DNA of 64,000 nucleotides, taken from contig NZ_JADPKS010000024.1 of NCBI RefSeq assembly GCF_023074175.1, positions 62,001 through 126,000 on the forward strand, in the 5' to 3' direction. Under the pieces are notes generated by a model, which was not told the DNA's origin, ran no database searches, and saw only the letters and a list, made by a program, of their open reading frames with translations. Positions 8,457 through 21,844 of the stretch are shown here, in pieces (position 1 is the first letter of the stretch; each line of letters opens with the position of its first letter). Made by a program: the position numbers and the translations under genes. This stretch comes from Bradyrhizobium sp. 139. GTDB taxonomy: Bacteria > Pseudomonadota > Alphaproteobacteria > Rhizobiales > Xanthobacteraceae.

Positions 8457-10414
8457 CTCTCGCCGGTCAACGAACGTTCCCGCGTCGCGGCCTTCAAAGC
8501 CGCGAGATCGACCCTGGCGGCGATCCTGTCGAGCGCCACCGGCAGGCGCTGGCGCCAGTTCGGATGCTCGTCGATGGTGCCGGGAATGTTGGGCTGGTCG
8601 ATCACGCCGAGCAGATCCTCCAGCGACACCGCCAGCAGCCGCGACGGCGTCCGCGACAGGAAGGCGAGCACCGAATAGAGATCGTTGGCGTTGATGCCGT
8701 TCTGGTGCAGGATCTCGTCGAGCCTGCCGAGCGCATCCCAGCGCGCCTGGTCGTCCTCGCCGGGATCGAGCCCGAGCGAGAGCTTCATCCTGAGGTCGCT
8801 GAAGGAGCGCCAGCCTGCATAGGTGCACAGATCATGCGTGTTCAGCGTGACCAGCGCATTGGGCCGGTAATGATCGGTATTGCGGAAATGGCCGGCATCG
8901 TCGCGCTCGAACATCATGACGAGATAGGACCAGATGCCGAAATCCTGCATGGTCTCGCGAAAACCTTCCGGCACGGTGCCGAGATCCTCGCCGATCACGA
9001 TGCATTTGTGCGCCGCGCTCTCGCGCACCACTGCGCCGAGCAGCGCTTCGAACGGCATCTGCACATAGGCGCCGTTGTCCGGTTTGAATCCGCGCGGCAC
9101 GAGATAGAGCCGCTTCAAGCCCAGCACATGATCAAGCCGGATGGCGCCGGCATGGCGCATCGAGGCAGCCAGCATGTCGGCGAACGGCACGAAGGATTGG
9201 GCCTCCAGGCCACCGGCATTGAAGCCGGCAAGGCCCCAGTCCTGTCCGACGGTGTTGAGCACATCAGGCGGCGCGCCGACGGCGAGATGGCGCGATATCG
9301 CCATCTGCTCGTTCCAGGCGTCGAAGCCGTTGGACTGCACACCGACGGCGACATCGAGATAGAGGCCGACGCGCATGCCAAGCTGGCCGGCAAGTTCCTT
9401 GGCCGCATGCAATTGCGAATCTGCCGTCCACTGCGCGAATTCGACGAACTCGACGTCGCGCTTGACGGAACCGTTGCGGAGCTCGGCGCATTTGGCTTCA
9501 TCCGGCTGCTGCCATTCTTGCGGCCACTCCCACCATGGTCCGGTGAAGCGATGCCGCAGCACCTCGAAGCAGGCAAAGCGGGACAATAGCGGCGCGCGCG
9601 CGGCACGGAATGCGTCAAATTCCTTGCGGCGCGCTTCGCTCGCGCTGGTCAAGAAACTGCTGAAGGCGGCGCGCAGGCCCAGCCATTTCAACGCCGCCAT
9701 GTCCGCATAAGGCACACGATCGCCTTCACGCAGCCGCGCGGCGGTCGCGGCCGCATCGGGGACGAGGTCGGGGGAAAATTCCGGGATCGCCTCGACGTCG
9801 ATGTAGAGCGGGTTGAGAAACAGCCGGCTGTTCGGCGAATAGGGGCTGCAATCGGCCGGCTGATTGTCGAACAGGACGTGCAGCGGGTTGAGCCCGACGC
9901 CGTCGGCCCCTAACTGCCTGGCGAGCCGGACGAGGCCGGCAAGATCGGTGAAATCGCCGATGCCCCAATTGCGGTCCGAGCGGACGCTGTAGAGCTGCAC
10001 GGCAAGCAGCCAGCCGCGGTCGAAATCGCCGCCGAAGGCACGTTCGGGCGCCACGATCATCGGCACTTCTTCAGTCACGCCTTTGGCATCGGTCAGTGTC
10101 AACCGGTGATAACCGAGCGGCAGGCCCGCAGGCCACGCGATCACGGGCTCGCGCGTCTCGCCTTGTGCGATCACCTTGCCTTTTCCGGTGATTTTCCATT
10201 GCAGCGGCGCAGCGCCAATGGCCGCCAGTTCGGTCCGCGGCTTTCCCAAGGCGCGCACCACGACCGGCCCGCTGACGAAGCGATAGACCCGCTTCTCCGG
10301 CAGCGCATCGAGGATGGATTTGAGGGCCACGGGATCGGTGACCCGCAGCTTTCCGAGGGCGTCTACGAATTCAGACTGGACGCCCTTGATCCGGGCTTGA
10401 GCTAAAAGATCCAT
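8453..10414 (-). CDS. malQ: 4-alpha-glucanotransferase (amylomaltase)
   Basis: A 653-residue GH77 protein that transfers alpha-1,4-glucan segments between maltodextrins. Visible motifs: LAVQLYSVRSDRNWGIGDF (~170-190), IRLDHVLGLKRLYLVPRG with the nucleophile Asp (~425-445), VIGEDLGTVPEGF with the acid/base Glu (~470-485), and TLNTHDLCTYAGW with the third acidic residue (~525-535). The N-terminal ~150 residues form the extension seen in many proteobacterial MalQ proteins. The 3' end overlaps the GH15 start by 4 bp. It is divergent from glgE, with ~200 bp of promoter space between. Confidence 0.93.
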   Translation of the reverse strand: MDLLAQARIKGVQSEFVDALGKLRVTDPVALKSILDALPEKRVYRFVSGPVVVRALGKPRTELAAIGAAPLQWKITGKGKVIAQGETREPVIAWPAGLPLGYHRLTLTDAKGVTEEVPMIVAPERAFGGDFDRGWLLAVQLYSVRSDRNWGIGDFTDLAGLVRLARQLGADGVGLNPLHVLFDNQPADCSPYSPNSRLFLNPLYIDVEAIPEFSPDLVPDAAATAARLREGDRVPYADMAALKWLGLRAAFSSFLTSASEARRKEFDAFRAARAPLLSRFACFEVLRHRFTGPWWEWPQEWQQPDEAKCAELRNGSVKRDVEFVEFAQWTADSQLHAAKELAGQLGMRVGLYLDVAVGVQSNGFDAWNEQMAISRHLAVGAPPDVLNTVGQDWGLAGFNAGGLEAQSFVPFADMLAASMRHAGAIRLDHVLGLKRLYLVPRGFKPDNGAYVQMPFEALLGAVVRESAAHKCIVIGEDLGTVPEGFRETMQDFGIWSYLVMMFERDDAGHFRNTDHYRPNALVTLNTHDLCTYAGWRSFSDLRMKLSLGLDPGEDDQARWDALGRLDEILHQNGINANDLYSVLAFLSRTPSRLLAVSLEDLLGVIDQPNIPGTIDEHPNWRQRLPVALDRIAARVDLAALKAATRERSLTGES

Positions 10415-10618
10415 TCGGCACGCGGCTTGCAGGCCACCCTGTCGTCGGGGGCATCGATTTTTACGAGGCGGTGGAAGACGTTAGTCAGACTTAACTCGCA
10501 ACCCGGGCTGGCCGTTCCCAAGGGAACTAATGCCACACAACCGGCTTTCTATATAGGTATCAAGCGTAGGTTCCCGACAAGGGAAACGGGCTCCTGCTTT
10601 CTTGTCAATGGCATCACC
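10415..10618. promoter_or_regulatory. Divergent malQ / glgE promoter region with two similar inverted repeats
   Basis: Between malQ (-) and the proposed glgE start (+) lie two inverted repeats sharing TTCCC/GGGAA arms: 10514-10527 (GTTCCC AA GGGAAC) and 10570-10587 (GTTCCC GACAA GGGAAAC). An AT-rich CTATATAGG stretch between them (about 10549-10557) could be a -10 element. Paired repeats in a divergent promoter suggest a regulator binding site, but no regulator is identified. Confidence 0.35.
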
Positions 10619-12565
10619 GTGAACAAGACAATTCAAACTGTCGAGAGTGCCGCAGCCGGCAGCGCTTTCCTGATCGAGGACGTCTATCCCTTGATCGACG
10701 GCGGCCGCTTCGCCGTGAAGCGGATCGCGGGCGAACGGATCGAGGTCTGGGCCGACATCTATCGCGACGGCGATGCAGTGATCGGAGCAGCGCTGATCTG
10801 GCGCCGCGAGCAGGACCGGGAATGGCGGAGCGAGCCGATGATCCATCAAGGCAATGACCGGTGGTCCGGCGCGTTCACAATCCTCGAGCCCGGCCAATAT
10901 GTCTACGCGATCGAAGCCTGGACCGATGAATTCGCCACCTGGTCGCACGGGGTCGCACGCAAGCAGCGCGCCGGTGCGGACATCAGCCTCGATGCGATCG
11001 AGGGCGCCGGCCTCCTGACCAAGGCGCATGGCGCGCGGCAGGACGCTGCGGCGGTCATCGTGAAGCAATGCGAGGATTATCTTCAGACCGGCGATGTCGG
11101 CTCGCTGCTTGCAGCCGAACTCGGCGCGGCCATGGCTGAAAGCCAGTCGCGGCCCGACCTGACCCGCTCGCAGAACTTCCCGTTGATCGTCGACCGCGAC
11201 AAGGCGCGCTTTGGCGCCTGGTATCAGATGATGCCGCGCAGCCAGAGCCAGATTCCCGGCCGGCACGGCACGCTCCGTGACTGCATCGCGCGCGTGCCCG
11301 ACATCGCCGCGATGGGCTTTGACGTGCTTTACTTCACGCCCATCCACCCGATCGGCCACACCCGCCGCAAGGGCCGAAACAATACGCCGGTGGCGACCGA
11401 AGGCGATCCCGGCTCGCCCTATGCGATCGGCACTGCCAAGGGCGGGCACGATGCGCTGCATCCTGAGCTCGGCACGATCGAGGATTTCCGCGCGCTGGTC
11501 GCGACCTGCCTCGAATACGGCCTCGAGCTCGCACTCGACTTCGCCGTGCAATGCTCGCCGGATCATCCCTGGCTGACGCAGCATCCGGAATGGTTCAAGT
11601 GGCGGCCGGACCGCTCGGTGCGGACGGCGGATGGCCCCTATTCGGACATCGTCATTCCCGATTTCGCCTCCGTCGACAGGGCCGGGCTGTGGAACGCGTT
11701 TCGCGATGCCATGCTGTTCTGGATCGACCATGGCGTCACCATCTTCGCCATCGACAATCACGACACCGCGCCGCTTCCGTTCTGGGACTGGCTGATCGGC
11801 GATATCCGCCGCCGCCATCCCGAGGTAATCCTGTTCTCCAAGACTTTTGCGCGGCCAAAGCTGATGAAGGGCCTCGCCAAGCTCGGCTTTGCGCAGTCCT
11901 TCACCTATTTCCCCTGGCGCACGGCGAAGTGGGAGCTGGAGCAATATCTGGACGAGCTGACCCGATATCCCGGGCGGGACTTCTATCGGGCGAACCTGTT
12001 CGTGAGCACGCCCGACCTGCTGCCGTATCATCTCCAGGGCGGCGAGCCCTGGGCGTTCAAGTCGCGAGTCGCGCTGGCCGCGATGCTGTCTGGCAGTTAC
12101 GGCATCTACAGCGGATTCGAGCTGCTGGAGCACGACGCGATCCCCGGCCGCGAAGAATATCTGGATTCCGAGAAATACCAGATCAGGCAGCGCGACTGGG
12201 ATCGGCCCGGCAACATCAAGCCCTACATCGCTGCGCTCAATCGCATCCGCAATGATAACGCCGCACTTCGGCAAACGCAGAACTTGCGCTTCCTCGGCAT
12301 CGAGGATGGCGAGACGATCGCTTTTGCCAAGGAGGCGGCTGATCCGGCCAATACCGTCGTCGCGGTCATCGCCCTCTCGCGCCGTGTGCGCGAATTCTGG
12401 CTGCCGCTCGGCGACCTCACCATCGACGCCGGCGGCGCGCGCCGCCACGTCACCGCACTCGAAAATATCCTCACAGGCGAACAGTCCCGCGTCGAATGGG
12501 GCGGGATCAGATTGCGTATCGATCCCGACCGCGATCCGGCGCTGCTGTTCCGCTGCCTGGCGTAA
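10619..12565 (+). CDS. glgE: GlgE-like GH13 protein (maltosyltransferase homologue) with altered active site
   Basis: The overall sequence matches alpha-1,4-glucan:maltose-1-P maltosyltransferase: [18 protein letters not shown] at the N-terminus, [46 protein letters not shown] and [19 protein letters not shown] near the C-terminus. GlgE extends glucan using maltose-1-phosphate made by TreS-maltokinase, encoded next. Key residues differ: where the family has FRVDNPHTKP this protein has [10 protein letters not shown] (nucleophile Asp379 kept, invariant Arg replaced by Ala377). Where the family has the acid/base Glu in AEAFTRP it has SKTFARP (Lys408). Asp466 of the third motif is kept. It may be inactive as an enzyme. 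The start is uncertain: GTG 10619 is chosen because family homology begins just after it; an in-frame ORF extends to 10427. Confidence 0.85.
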   Translation: MNKTIQTVESAAAGSAFLIEDVYPLIDGGRFAVKRIAGERIEVWADIYRDGDAVIGAALIWRREQDREWRSEPMIHQGNDRWSGAFTILEPGQYVYAIEAWTDEFATWSHGVARKQRAGADISLDAIEGAGLLTKAHGARQDAAAVIVKQCEDYLQTGDVGSLLAAELGAAMAESQSRPDLTRSQNFPLIVDRDKARFGAWYQMMPRSQSQIPGRHGTLRDCIARVPDIAAMGFDVLYFTPIHPIGHTRRKGRNNTPVATEGDPGSPYAIGTAKGGHDALHPELGTIEDFRALVATCLEYGLELALDFAVQCSPDHPWLTQHPEWFKWRPDRSVRTADGPYSDIVIPDFASVDRAGLWNAFRDAMLFWIDHGVTIFAIDNHDTAPLPFWDWLIGDIRRRHPEVILFSKTFARPKLMKGLAKLGFAQSFTYFPWRTAKWELEQYLDELTRYPGRDFYRANLFVSTPDLLPYHLQGGEPWAFKSRVALAAMLSGSYGIYSGFELLEHDAIPGREEYLDSEKYQIRQRDWDRPGNIKPYIAALNRIRNDNAALRQTQNLRFLGIEDGETIAFAKEAADPANTVVAVIALSRRVREFWLPLGDLTIDAGGARRHVTALENILTGEQSRVEWGGIRLRIDPDRDPALLFRCLA

Positions 12566-12576
12566 AGGCGCACGCC

Positions 12577-15862
<3,286 letters not shown>

Positions 15863-15870
<8 letters not shown>

Positions 15871-18010
15871 ACTGCCAGCCGAGGCCTACGCGATCATCGA
15901 GGGCCGCCACTCCGACCCCTTTCATTATCTCGGCTTGCATCCCGAGGGCGGCAAGAGCGTGGTGCGCGCGTTCCTCCCCGAGGCCGCCAATGTCGAGGTG
16001 GTGGGCGACCATGGCGAGGTGGCGAAGCTCGATCGCGTCCACGATTCAGGCCTGTTCATCGGCGCCCTGCCGAACGGCTCGAAGCACTACCAGCTGCGCG
16101 CCAAGTTCGGCGACAAAGTCGTCGAGTTCGAGGACGCCTATCGCTTCCCGCCGATCCTGACCGATTTCGATCTCTATCTGCTCGGCGAAGGCACCCACCA
16201 GCGCCTCTACGACAAGCTCGGCGCGCACCCGATGCGGCTCGAAGGCATCGAGGGCGTCGGCTTCGTCGTGCTGGCGCCGAATGCGCGGCGCGTGTCCGTG
16301 GTCGGCGATTTCAATTTCTGGGACGCGCGGCGCCATCCCATGCGGGTGCGCGGTGCCGGCTATTGGGAGCTGTTCATCCCGCACGCCAAGAGCGGCGATC
16401 ACTACAAGTTCGATATCATCGGGCCGCGCGGCCATCAATTGCCTCTGAAGTCCGATCCCATGGCATTTGCGAGCGAGGTGCGGCCGAAGACGGCTTCCAT
16501 CGTGTTCGACGAGGCGCATCTGCCGCGGCCGCGCCCGGCGCCGGACGGCATCAACGCGCTGTCCGCGCCGATGTCGATCTACGAGGTCCATCTCGGTTCG
16601 TGGCGGCGCAAGAACGGCGACGAATGGCTCACCTATCGCGAACTGGCCGAACAGCTGCCGGCCTATGCCCGCGACATGGGTTTCACCCATCTCGAATTCC
16701 TGCCCGTCAGCGAGCATCCGTTCGACGGCTCCTGGGGCTATCAGCCGACCGGCCTCTATGCACCGACCAGCCGCTTCGGCACGCCGGAGGATTTTGCCGC
16801 GCTGGTCGATGCCTGCCATCGCGAGGGCGTCGGCGTGCTGCTCGACTGGGTGCCCGGCCACTTCCCCGACGATCCGCACGGGCTCGGCAGCTTTGACGGC
16901 ACCTCGTTTTATGAGCATGCCAATCCGCTCCAGGGCCGCCACCTCGACTGGGGCACGCTGATCTACAATTACGGCCGCACTGAAGTGACGAACTTTTTGG
17001 TGTCGAACGCGCTGTTCTGGCTCGAGCGTTACGCGATCGACGGCCTGCGCGTCGATGCGGTCGCGTCCATGCTCTATCTCGACTATAGCCGCCCGCCCGG
17101 CGCTTGGATTCCGAACCAGTATGGCGGCCGGGAGAACATCGAGGCGATCGCGTTCCTGCGCCGCTTCAACACCGAACTGTTCGCGCGCTTCCCGCAGGCG
17201 ACCACGGCGGCCGAGGAATCCACGGCATGGCCGCAGGTCTCACGCCCGGTCGAATTCGGCGGGCTCGGCTTCGGCTACAAGTGGAACATGGGCTGGATGC
17301 ACGACACGCTGAACTACATCAGCAAGGATCCGATCCACCGCAAGCATCATCACGGCGAGATCCTGTTCGGCCTGCATTATGCTTTCTCGGAGAATTTCAT
17401 CCTGCCGCTGTCGCACGACGAAGTCGTGCACGGCAAGCGTTCGATCCTCGGCCGCATGCCCGGCGACGAATGGCAGCGCTTTGCGAATTTGCGCGCCTAT
17501 TACAGCTTCATGTTCGGCCATCCCGGCAAGAAGCTGCTGTTCATGGGCGCGGAGATCGCACAGAGCCGCGAATGGAATCACGACCAGTCGCTCGACTGGC
17601 ACCTGCTCGAATACAAGTATCATTCCGGCATCCAGGCACTGATCCGCGACCTCAACCGGCTCTATCGCGCGGTGCCGGCGCTGCACCAGATGGATTGCGA
17701 ACAGGCCGGCTTCGAATGGCTGATCACGGATGACGCCAACCGCAACGTGTTCGCCTGGCTGCGCAAGGGATTTGACGAGCATGCGCGGTGTCTCGTGATC
17801 ATCAACTTCTCACCCAACGTCTATCGCAACTATCGCGTCCCCGTACCTTTTGCCGGCAAGTGGAAAGAGGTGTTCAATTCCGACTCCGCCCACTATGGCG
17901 GCACCAATGTCGGGAACATCGGCGAGGTTCATGCGGTTGACGGCAAGATCCCCGAGCTTCGCCTCACCATTCCGCCGCTCGCCGCGATCTTCCTCGTTCC
18001 GGAAAGCTGA
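15863..18010 (+). CDS. glgB: 1,4-alpha-glucan branching enzyme
   Basis: A 715-residue GH13_9 branching enzyme that introduces alpha-1,6 links into glucan. An N-terminal CBM48-type domain (~110-220, containing [15 protein letters not shown]) precedes the barrel. Catalytic motifs: [25 protein letters not shown] with Asp398, AEESTAWP with Glu451, and [10 protein letters not shown]; the 53-residue spacing between Asp398 and Glu451 matches E. coli GlgB. ATG 15863 lies inside the last codons of treS-mak, so translation is probably coupled. glgX starts 3 bp after its stop. Confidence 0.96.
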
Positions 18011-18013
18011 CCG

Positions 18014-20092
18014 ATGCGCCTGACTGCCGGATCGCCCGCACGCCTCGGCGCAAGCTGGGACGGACGCGGCACCAATTTCGCGCTGTTCTCCGCCAATGCC
18101 GAGAGGATCGAACTGTGCCTGTTCGACAGCCAAGGCCGCCGCGAGCTCGAACGCATCGAATTGCCGGAGCGCACCGAGGACGTCTGGCACGGCTATCTCA
18201 ACGACGTCTCACCGGGCCAGCTCTACGGCTACCGGGTGCACGGCCCCTACGAGCCCGAGCACGGCCACCGCTTCAACGCCAACAAGCTGCTGCTCGACCC
18301 CTACGCCAAACGGCTCGCCGGACGGCTGGTCTGGAGCGATGCGCATTTCGCCTATCGCACCGGCTCGCCGCGCGAGGACCTCTCCTTCGACCGGCGCGAC
18401 AATGCCCGCGGCATGCCCAAGGCGGTCGTCGTCGACGAGACCTTCAACTGGGGCCGCCGCGAGATCCGCCCCCACATCGCCTGGGAAGACACCATCATCT
18501 ACGAGGCCCATGTAAAAGGCTTGACGCAGAAGCGAGGGGACGTGCCGCCGAACCTGCGCGGCACCTATGGCGGACTGTCGTCGCCCGCAATGATCGAGCA
18601 TTTGAAGAAGCTCGGCGTCACCACGATAGAGCTCCTGCCGATCCACAGCTTCATCGACGACCGCATTCTTGTCGAGAAGAAGCTTGTCAATTACTGGGGC
18701 TACAACACGCTGTCGTTCTTCGCGCCGGAGCAGCGCTACGCCCAGGACAATGCGCTCGATTCCTTCCGCACCACGGTCGCGCGCCTGCACGATGCCGGCA
18801 TCGAGGTGATGCTCGACGTCGTCTACAACCACACCGCCGAAGGCAATCACCTCGGTCCGAGCCTGTGCTATCGCGGCATCGACAATGCCTCCTATTACTG
18901 GTTGAACCGCGAGAACCCGCGCTATTACGACGACTTCACCGGCTGCGGCTCGTCGGTAAACCTCACCCATCCGCGCGTGCTCCAGATGGTGATGGATTCG
19001 CTGCGCTATTGGGTCGAGGTCTGCCATGTCGACGGCTTCCGCTTCGATCTCGCCACCACGCTCGCGCGCGGGCCGAACGGTTATGATCGCGGCATCTCGT
19101 TCCTGACGGCGATCCGGCAGGACCCGGTGCTGGCGACGGTCAAGCTCGTCGCCGAACCCTGGGATCTCGGGCTCGGCGGCTACCAGGTCGGCGCATTCCC
19201 TTCACAATGGTCGGAGTGGAACGATCGATATCGCAGCGCCATGCGCCGCTACTGGAGCGGCGAAGGCAGCCTGATCGGCGACATCTCCAGCCGCATGACG
19301 GCCTCATCCGACCTGTTCAACCATGATGGACGACGGCCGCGCGCCAGCATCAACCACATCACCGTGCATGACGGCTTCACACTCGCCGACCTCTTCAGCT
19401 ACAACGAAAAGCACAACGAGGCCAATGGCGAGGACAACCGCGACGGCTCCAGCGACAACCACAGCAACAATTGCGGTGTCGAGGGTCCGACCGACGATCC
19501 GAACATTCTCGGGCTGCGACGGCAGCTTCGCAGGAACGTGCTGGCCTGCCTGATGCTGGCGCAGGGCATTCCGCTGATCCTCGCCGGCGACGAGGTTGGC
19601 AATTCGCAGTCCGGCAACAACAACGCCTATTGCCAGGACAACGAGGTCGGCTGGGTCGGCTGGGACAATCTCGGCAAGGACGGCGACGACATGGTCGATT
19701 TCGTCGCCGGGCTCGCCGACATCCGCCGCAGGTTCTCGCAGCTTCGCAGCCATCGCTGGCTCGACGGCCGCCCCAAGGACGGCATCTCCTACGGCGCGCT
19801 GTGGCTGACGCCCGCCGGCGACGAGATGACGGAGAGCGACTGGAAATTCCCGGAAGGGCGGTTCCTCTCTTATGTGATGGGGCCGATGGAACCCGGCAGC
19901 GCCGCGATCTTTATCGTACTGAACGCCGCCCCCGAAGAAATCGCATTCAAATTGCCCAAAATGACCGAATACAAGAGCTGGCAGCAGATCCTGAACACCA
20001 CCGATGCCAAGCTGAACAGCGTTGATTTCCTGCCTGGAAGCGACAGCAAGGCGTCGCCGCGCTCCGTGCTCGCCTTCGCGGGGGCGCTATGA
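18014..20092 (+). CDS. glgX: Glycogen debranching enzyme
   Basis: A 692-residue GH13_11 isoamylase-type enzyme that hydrolyses alpha-1,6 branches. Motifs: N-terminal CBM48 (LGASWDGRGTNFALFSANA), DVVYNHTAEGNHLGP, GFRFDLATTLAR with the nucleophile Asp, LVAEPWDLGLGGYQVG with the acid/base Glu, and VHDGFTLADLFSYNEKHN with the third acid. It is close to the usual ~660-720 residues. Its ATG lies 3 bp after the glgB stop, and its stop overlaps the treZ start by 4 bp (ATGA). Confidence 0.95.
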   Translation: MRLTAGSPARLGASWDGRGTNFALFSANAERIELCLFDSQGRRELERIELPERTEDVWHGYLNDVSPGQLYGYRVHGPYEPEHGHRFNANKLLLDPYAKRLAGRLVWSDAHFAYRTGSPREDLSFDRRDNARGMPKAVVVDETFNWGRREIRPHIAWEDTIIYEAHVKGLTQKRGDVPPNLRGTYGGLSSPAMIEHLKKLGVTTIELLPIHSFIDDRILVEKKLVNYWGYNTLSFFAPEQRYAQDNALDSFRTTVARLHDAGIEVMLDVVYNHTAEGNHLGPSLCYRGIDNASYYWLNRENPRYYDDFTGCGSSVNLTHPRVLQMVMDSLRYWVEVCHVDGFRFDLATTLARGPNGYDRGISFLTAIRQDPVLATVKLVAEPWDLGLGGYQVGAFPSQWSEWNDRYRSAMRRYWSGEGSLIGDISSRMTASSDLFNHDGRRPRASINHITVHDGFTLADLFSYNEKHNEANGEDNRDGSSDNHSNNCGVEGPTDDPNILGLRRQLRRNVLACLMLAQGIPLILAGDEVGNSQSGNNNAYCQDNEVGWVGWDNLGKDGDDMVDFVAGLADIRRRFSQLRSHRWLDGRPKDGISYGALWLTPAGDEMTESDWKFPEGRFLSYVMGPMEPGSAAIFIVLNAAPEEIAFKLPKMTEYKSWQQILNTTDAKLNSVDFLPGSDSKASPRSVLAFAGAL

Positions 20093-21843
20093 GGCCATCC
20101 TTCGGGGCGAGGCCGACCAAGGACGGCGTGTCGTTCCGGCTGTGGGCGCCCGGTGCTCGCCGTATCGATCTCCTGCTCGACGGGAGGCACGCGATGCAGC
20201 GCCGGCAGGATGGCTGGTATGTCGCCGAGATTGCCGGCTTGAGCGTCGGCAGTCCCTACAAATTCAGGATCGACGACGAGATCGACGTGCCCGATCCTGC
20301 ATCCGCCTTCCAGCCAGAAGACGTTTCTGGCCCGAGCGAAGTGGTCGATCATGATGCCTTCGCATGGCGCGCGCGCGATTGGCGCGGACGTCCCTGGGAA
20401 GAGACGGTGCTGATCGAGACCCATGTCGGCACCTTCACGCCTGAGGGCACCTGCCGCGCCATGATCGACAAGCTCGATCATCTCGTCGCAACCGGCATCA
20501 CTGCGCTGGAATTGATGCCGCTGGCCGATTTCGCGGGCCGCCGCGGCTGGGGCTATGACGGCGTGCTGTGGTACGCGCCCGACAGCGCCTATGGCCGGCC
20601 CGAGGACCTGAAGGCGCTGATCGACGAGGCGCATCTGCGCGGGCTGATGGTGTTCCTCGACGTCGTCTACAATCATTTCGGACCGGAAGGAAATTACCTC
20701 GGCCGCTACGCGCCAACCTTCTTCACCGATGCGCACACGCCCTGGGGCAGCGCAATCGACTATCGCGTGCCGCAGGTGCGTGCGTTCGCGGTCGAGAACG
20801 CACTGTCCTGGCTCAGCGACTACCGCTTCGACGGCCTGAGACTCGATGCCGCCAATCACATCATGGCGATCCCGGGCGAGCAGTCGATGTTGCAGGACCT
20901 CAGTGTCGCCGCCGGCGAGCTCGCCAAGGCCACGGGGCGGCACATCCATCTCGTGCTGGAGAACGGCGACAACCGCGCCAGCCTGCTCGATGCCGGCCAG
21001 GATCCGCCCAACGGCAAATATCGCGGGCAGTGGAACGACGACTATCACCACGTCTGGCACGTGATGCTGACGGGCGAGCTCGCCGGCTACTACGCCGACT
21101 ACCAGACGCCGCGCATGGATCTTGCGCGCGCGCTCGCGTCGGGCTTCGTCTATCAGGGCGAGATCTCGGAATTCTGGGGCAAGAAGCCGCGCGGCGAGGC
21201 GAGCGGTGAGCTGCCGCCGGCCACCTTCGTCAACTTCCTGCAAAACCACGACCAGATCGGCAATCGCCCACTGGGTGATCGGCTCGAGAGCCTGGCATCG
21301 CCGCAGCAGATCGAAGCCGCGCTCGCGGTGACACTGCTCGCACCGATGGTGCCGATGCTGTTTCAGGGCGAGGAATGGGGCTCGACGGTGCCCTTCCCGT
21401 TCTTCTGCGATTTCCAGGGTGGCCTTGCCGACGCCGTGCGCGAGGGTCGCAAGCAGGAATATGCCTGGGCTTACGAGAAATATGGCGACGAAGTGCCCGA
21501 CCCGCTCGATCCCGCAACGCTGCAATCGGCCGTTCTGGATTGGACCGGCCACACGCCGGAGCAGGACACGCGGCTCGCCCGGGTGCGGGACCTGCTCGCA
21601 CTCCGCCACAAGGCGATCGCGCCGCGGCTGAAGAATGCGAAGTTCGGCGATGCCGCGGCGGCCGATAGCGGCCTGCTCACCGCGCATTGGCGCATGGGCG
21701 ATGGCACGACGTTACGCCTGACCGCCAATCTCTCGGACAAGGACATCGCACGTCCCGGCGATGCTACGGGCACGCCTATCTGGGGCGCTATCAACGGCGA
21801 TCGGCTCCCGCCCTGGTCAGTGATCTGGCATCTCGGAGGTTAG
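20089..21843 (+). CDS. treZ: Malto-oligosyltrehalose trehalohydrolase
   Basis: A 584-residue GH13_10 enzyme that releases trehalose from maltooligosyltrehalose made by TreY. The N-terminal beta domain (SFRLWAPGARRIDLLL) is followed by the barrel motifs DVVYNHFGPEGNYL, GLRLDAANHI, a VLENGDN segment with the catalytic Glu, and NFLQNHDQIGNR. It overlaps glgX by 4 bp and is followed 1 bp later by treY, so the TreZ-TreY pair is co-expressed in the order usual for this pathway. Confidence 0.95.
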   Translation: MRPSFGARPTKDGVSFRLWAPGARRIDLLLDGRHAMQRRQDGWYVAEIAGLSVGSPYKFRIDDEIDVPDPASAFQPEDVSGPSEVVDHDAFAWRARDWRGRPWEETVLIETHVGTFTPEGTCRAMIDKLDHLVATGITALELMPLADFAGRRGWGYDGVLWYAPDSAYGRPEDLKALIDEAHLRGLMVFLDVVYNHFGPEGNYLGRYAPTFFTDAHTPWGSAIDYRVPQVRAFAVENALSWLSDYRFDGLRLDAANHIMAIPGEQSMLQDLSVAAGELAKATGRHIHLVLENGDNRASLLDAGQDPPNGKYRGQWNDDYHHVWHVMLTGELAGYYADYQTPRMDLARALASGFVYQGEISEFWGKKPRGEASGELPPATFVNFLQNHDQIGNRPLGDRLESLASPQQIEAALAVTLLAPMVPMLFQGEEWGSTVPFPFFCDFQGGLADAVREGRKQEYAWAYEKYGDEVPDPLDPATLQSAVLDWTGHTPEQDTRLARVRDLLALRHKAIAPRLKNAKFGDAAAADSGLLTAHWRMGDGTTLRLTANLSDKDIARPGDATGTPIWGAINGDRLPPWSVIWHLGG

Positions 21844-21844
21844 C

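Noticed and set aside
6834-8678. Long + strand open frame antisense to the GH15 gene
   Set aside because: The opposite strand encodes an intact GH15 protein with catalytic motifs; the + frame has only low-complexity charged residues.
8457-8828. N-terminal extension of the GH15 gene
   Set aside because: These codons are the wrong-frame reading of malQ; GH15 homology begins only at about base 8420.
10481-12448. Long - strand open frame antisense to glgE
   Set aside because: The + strand frame has clear GH13/GlgE motifs. The - frame has none and no ribosome-binding site.
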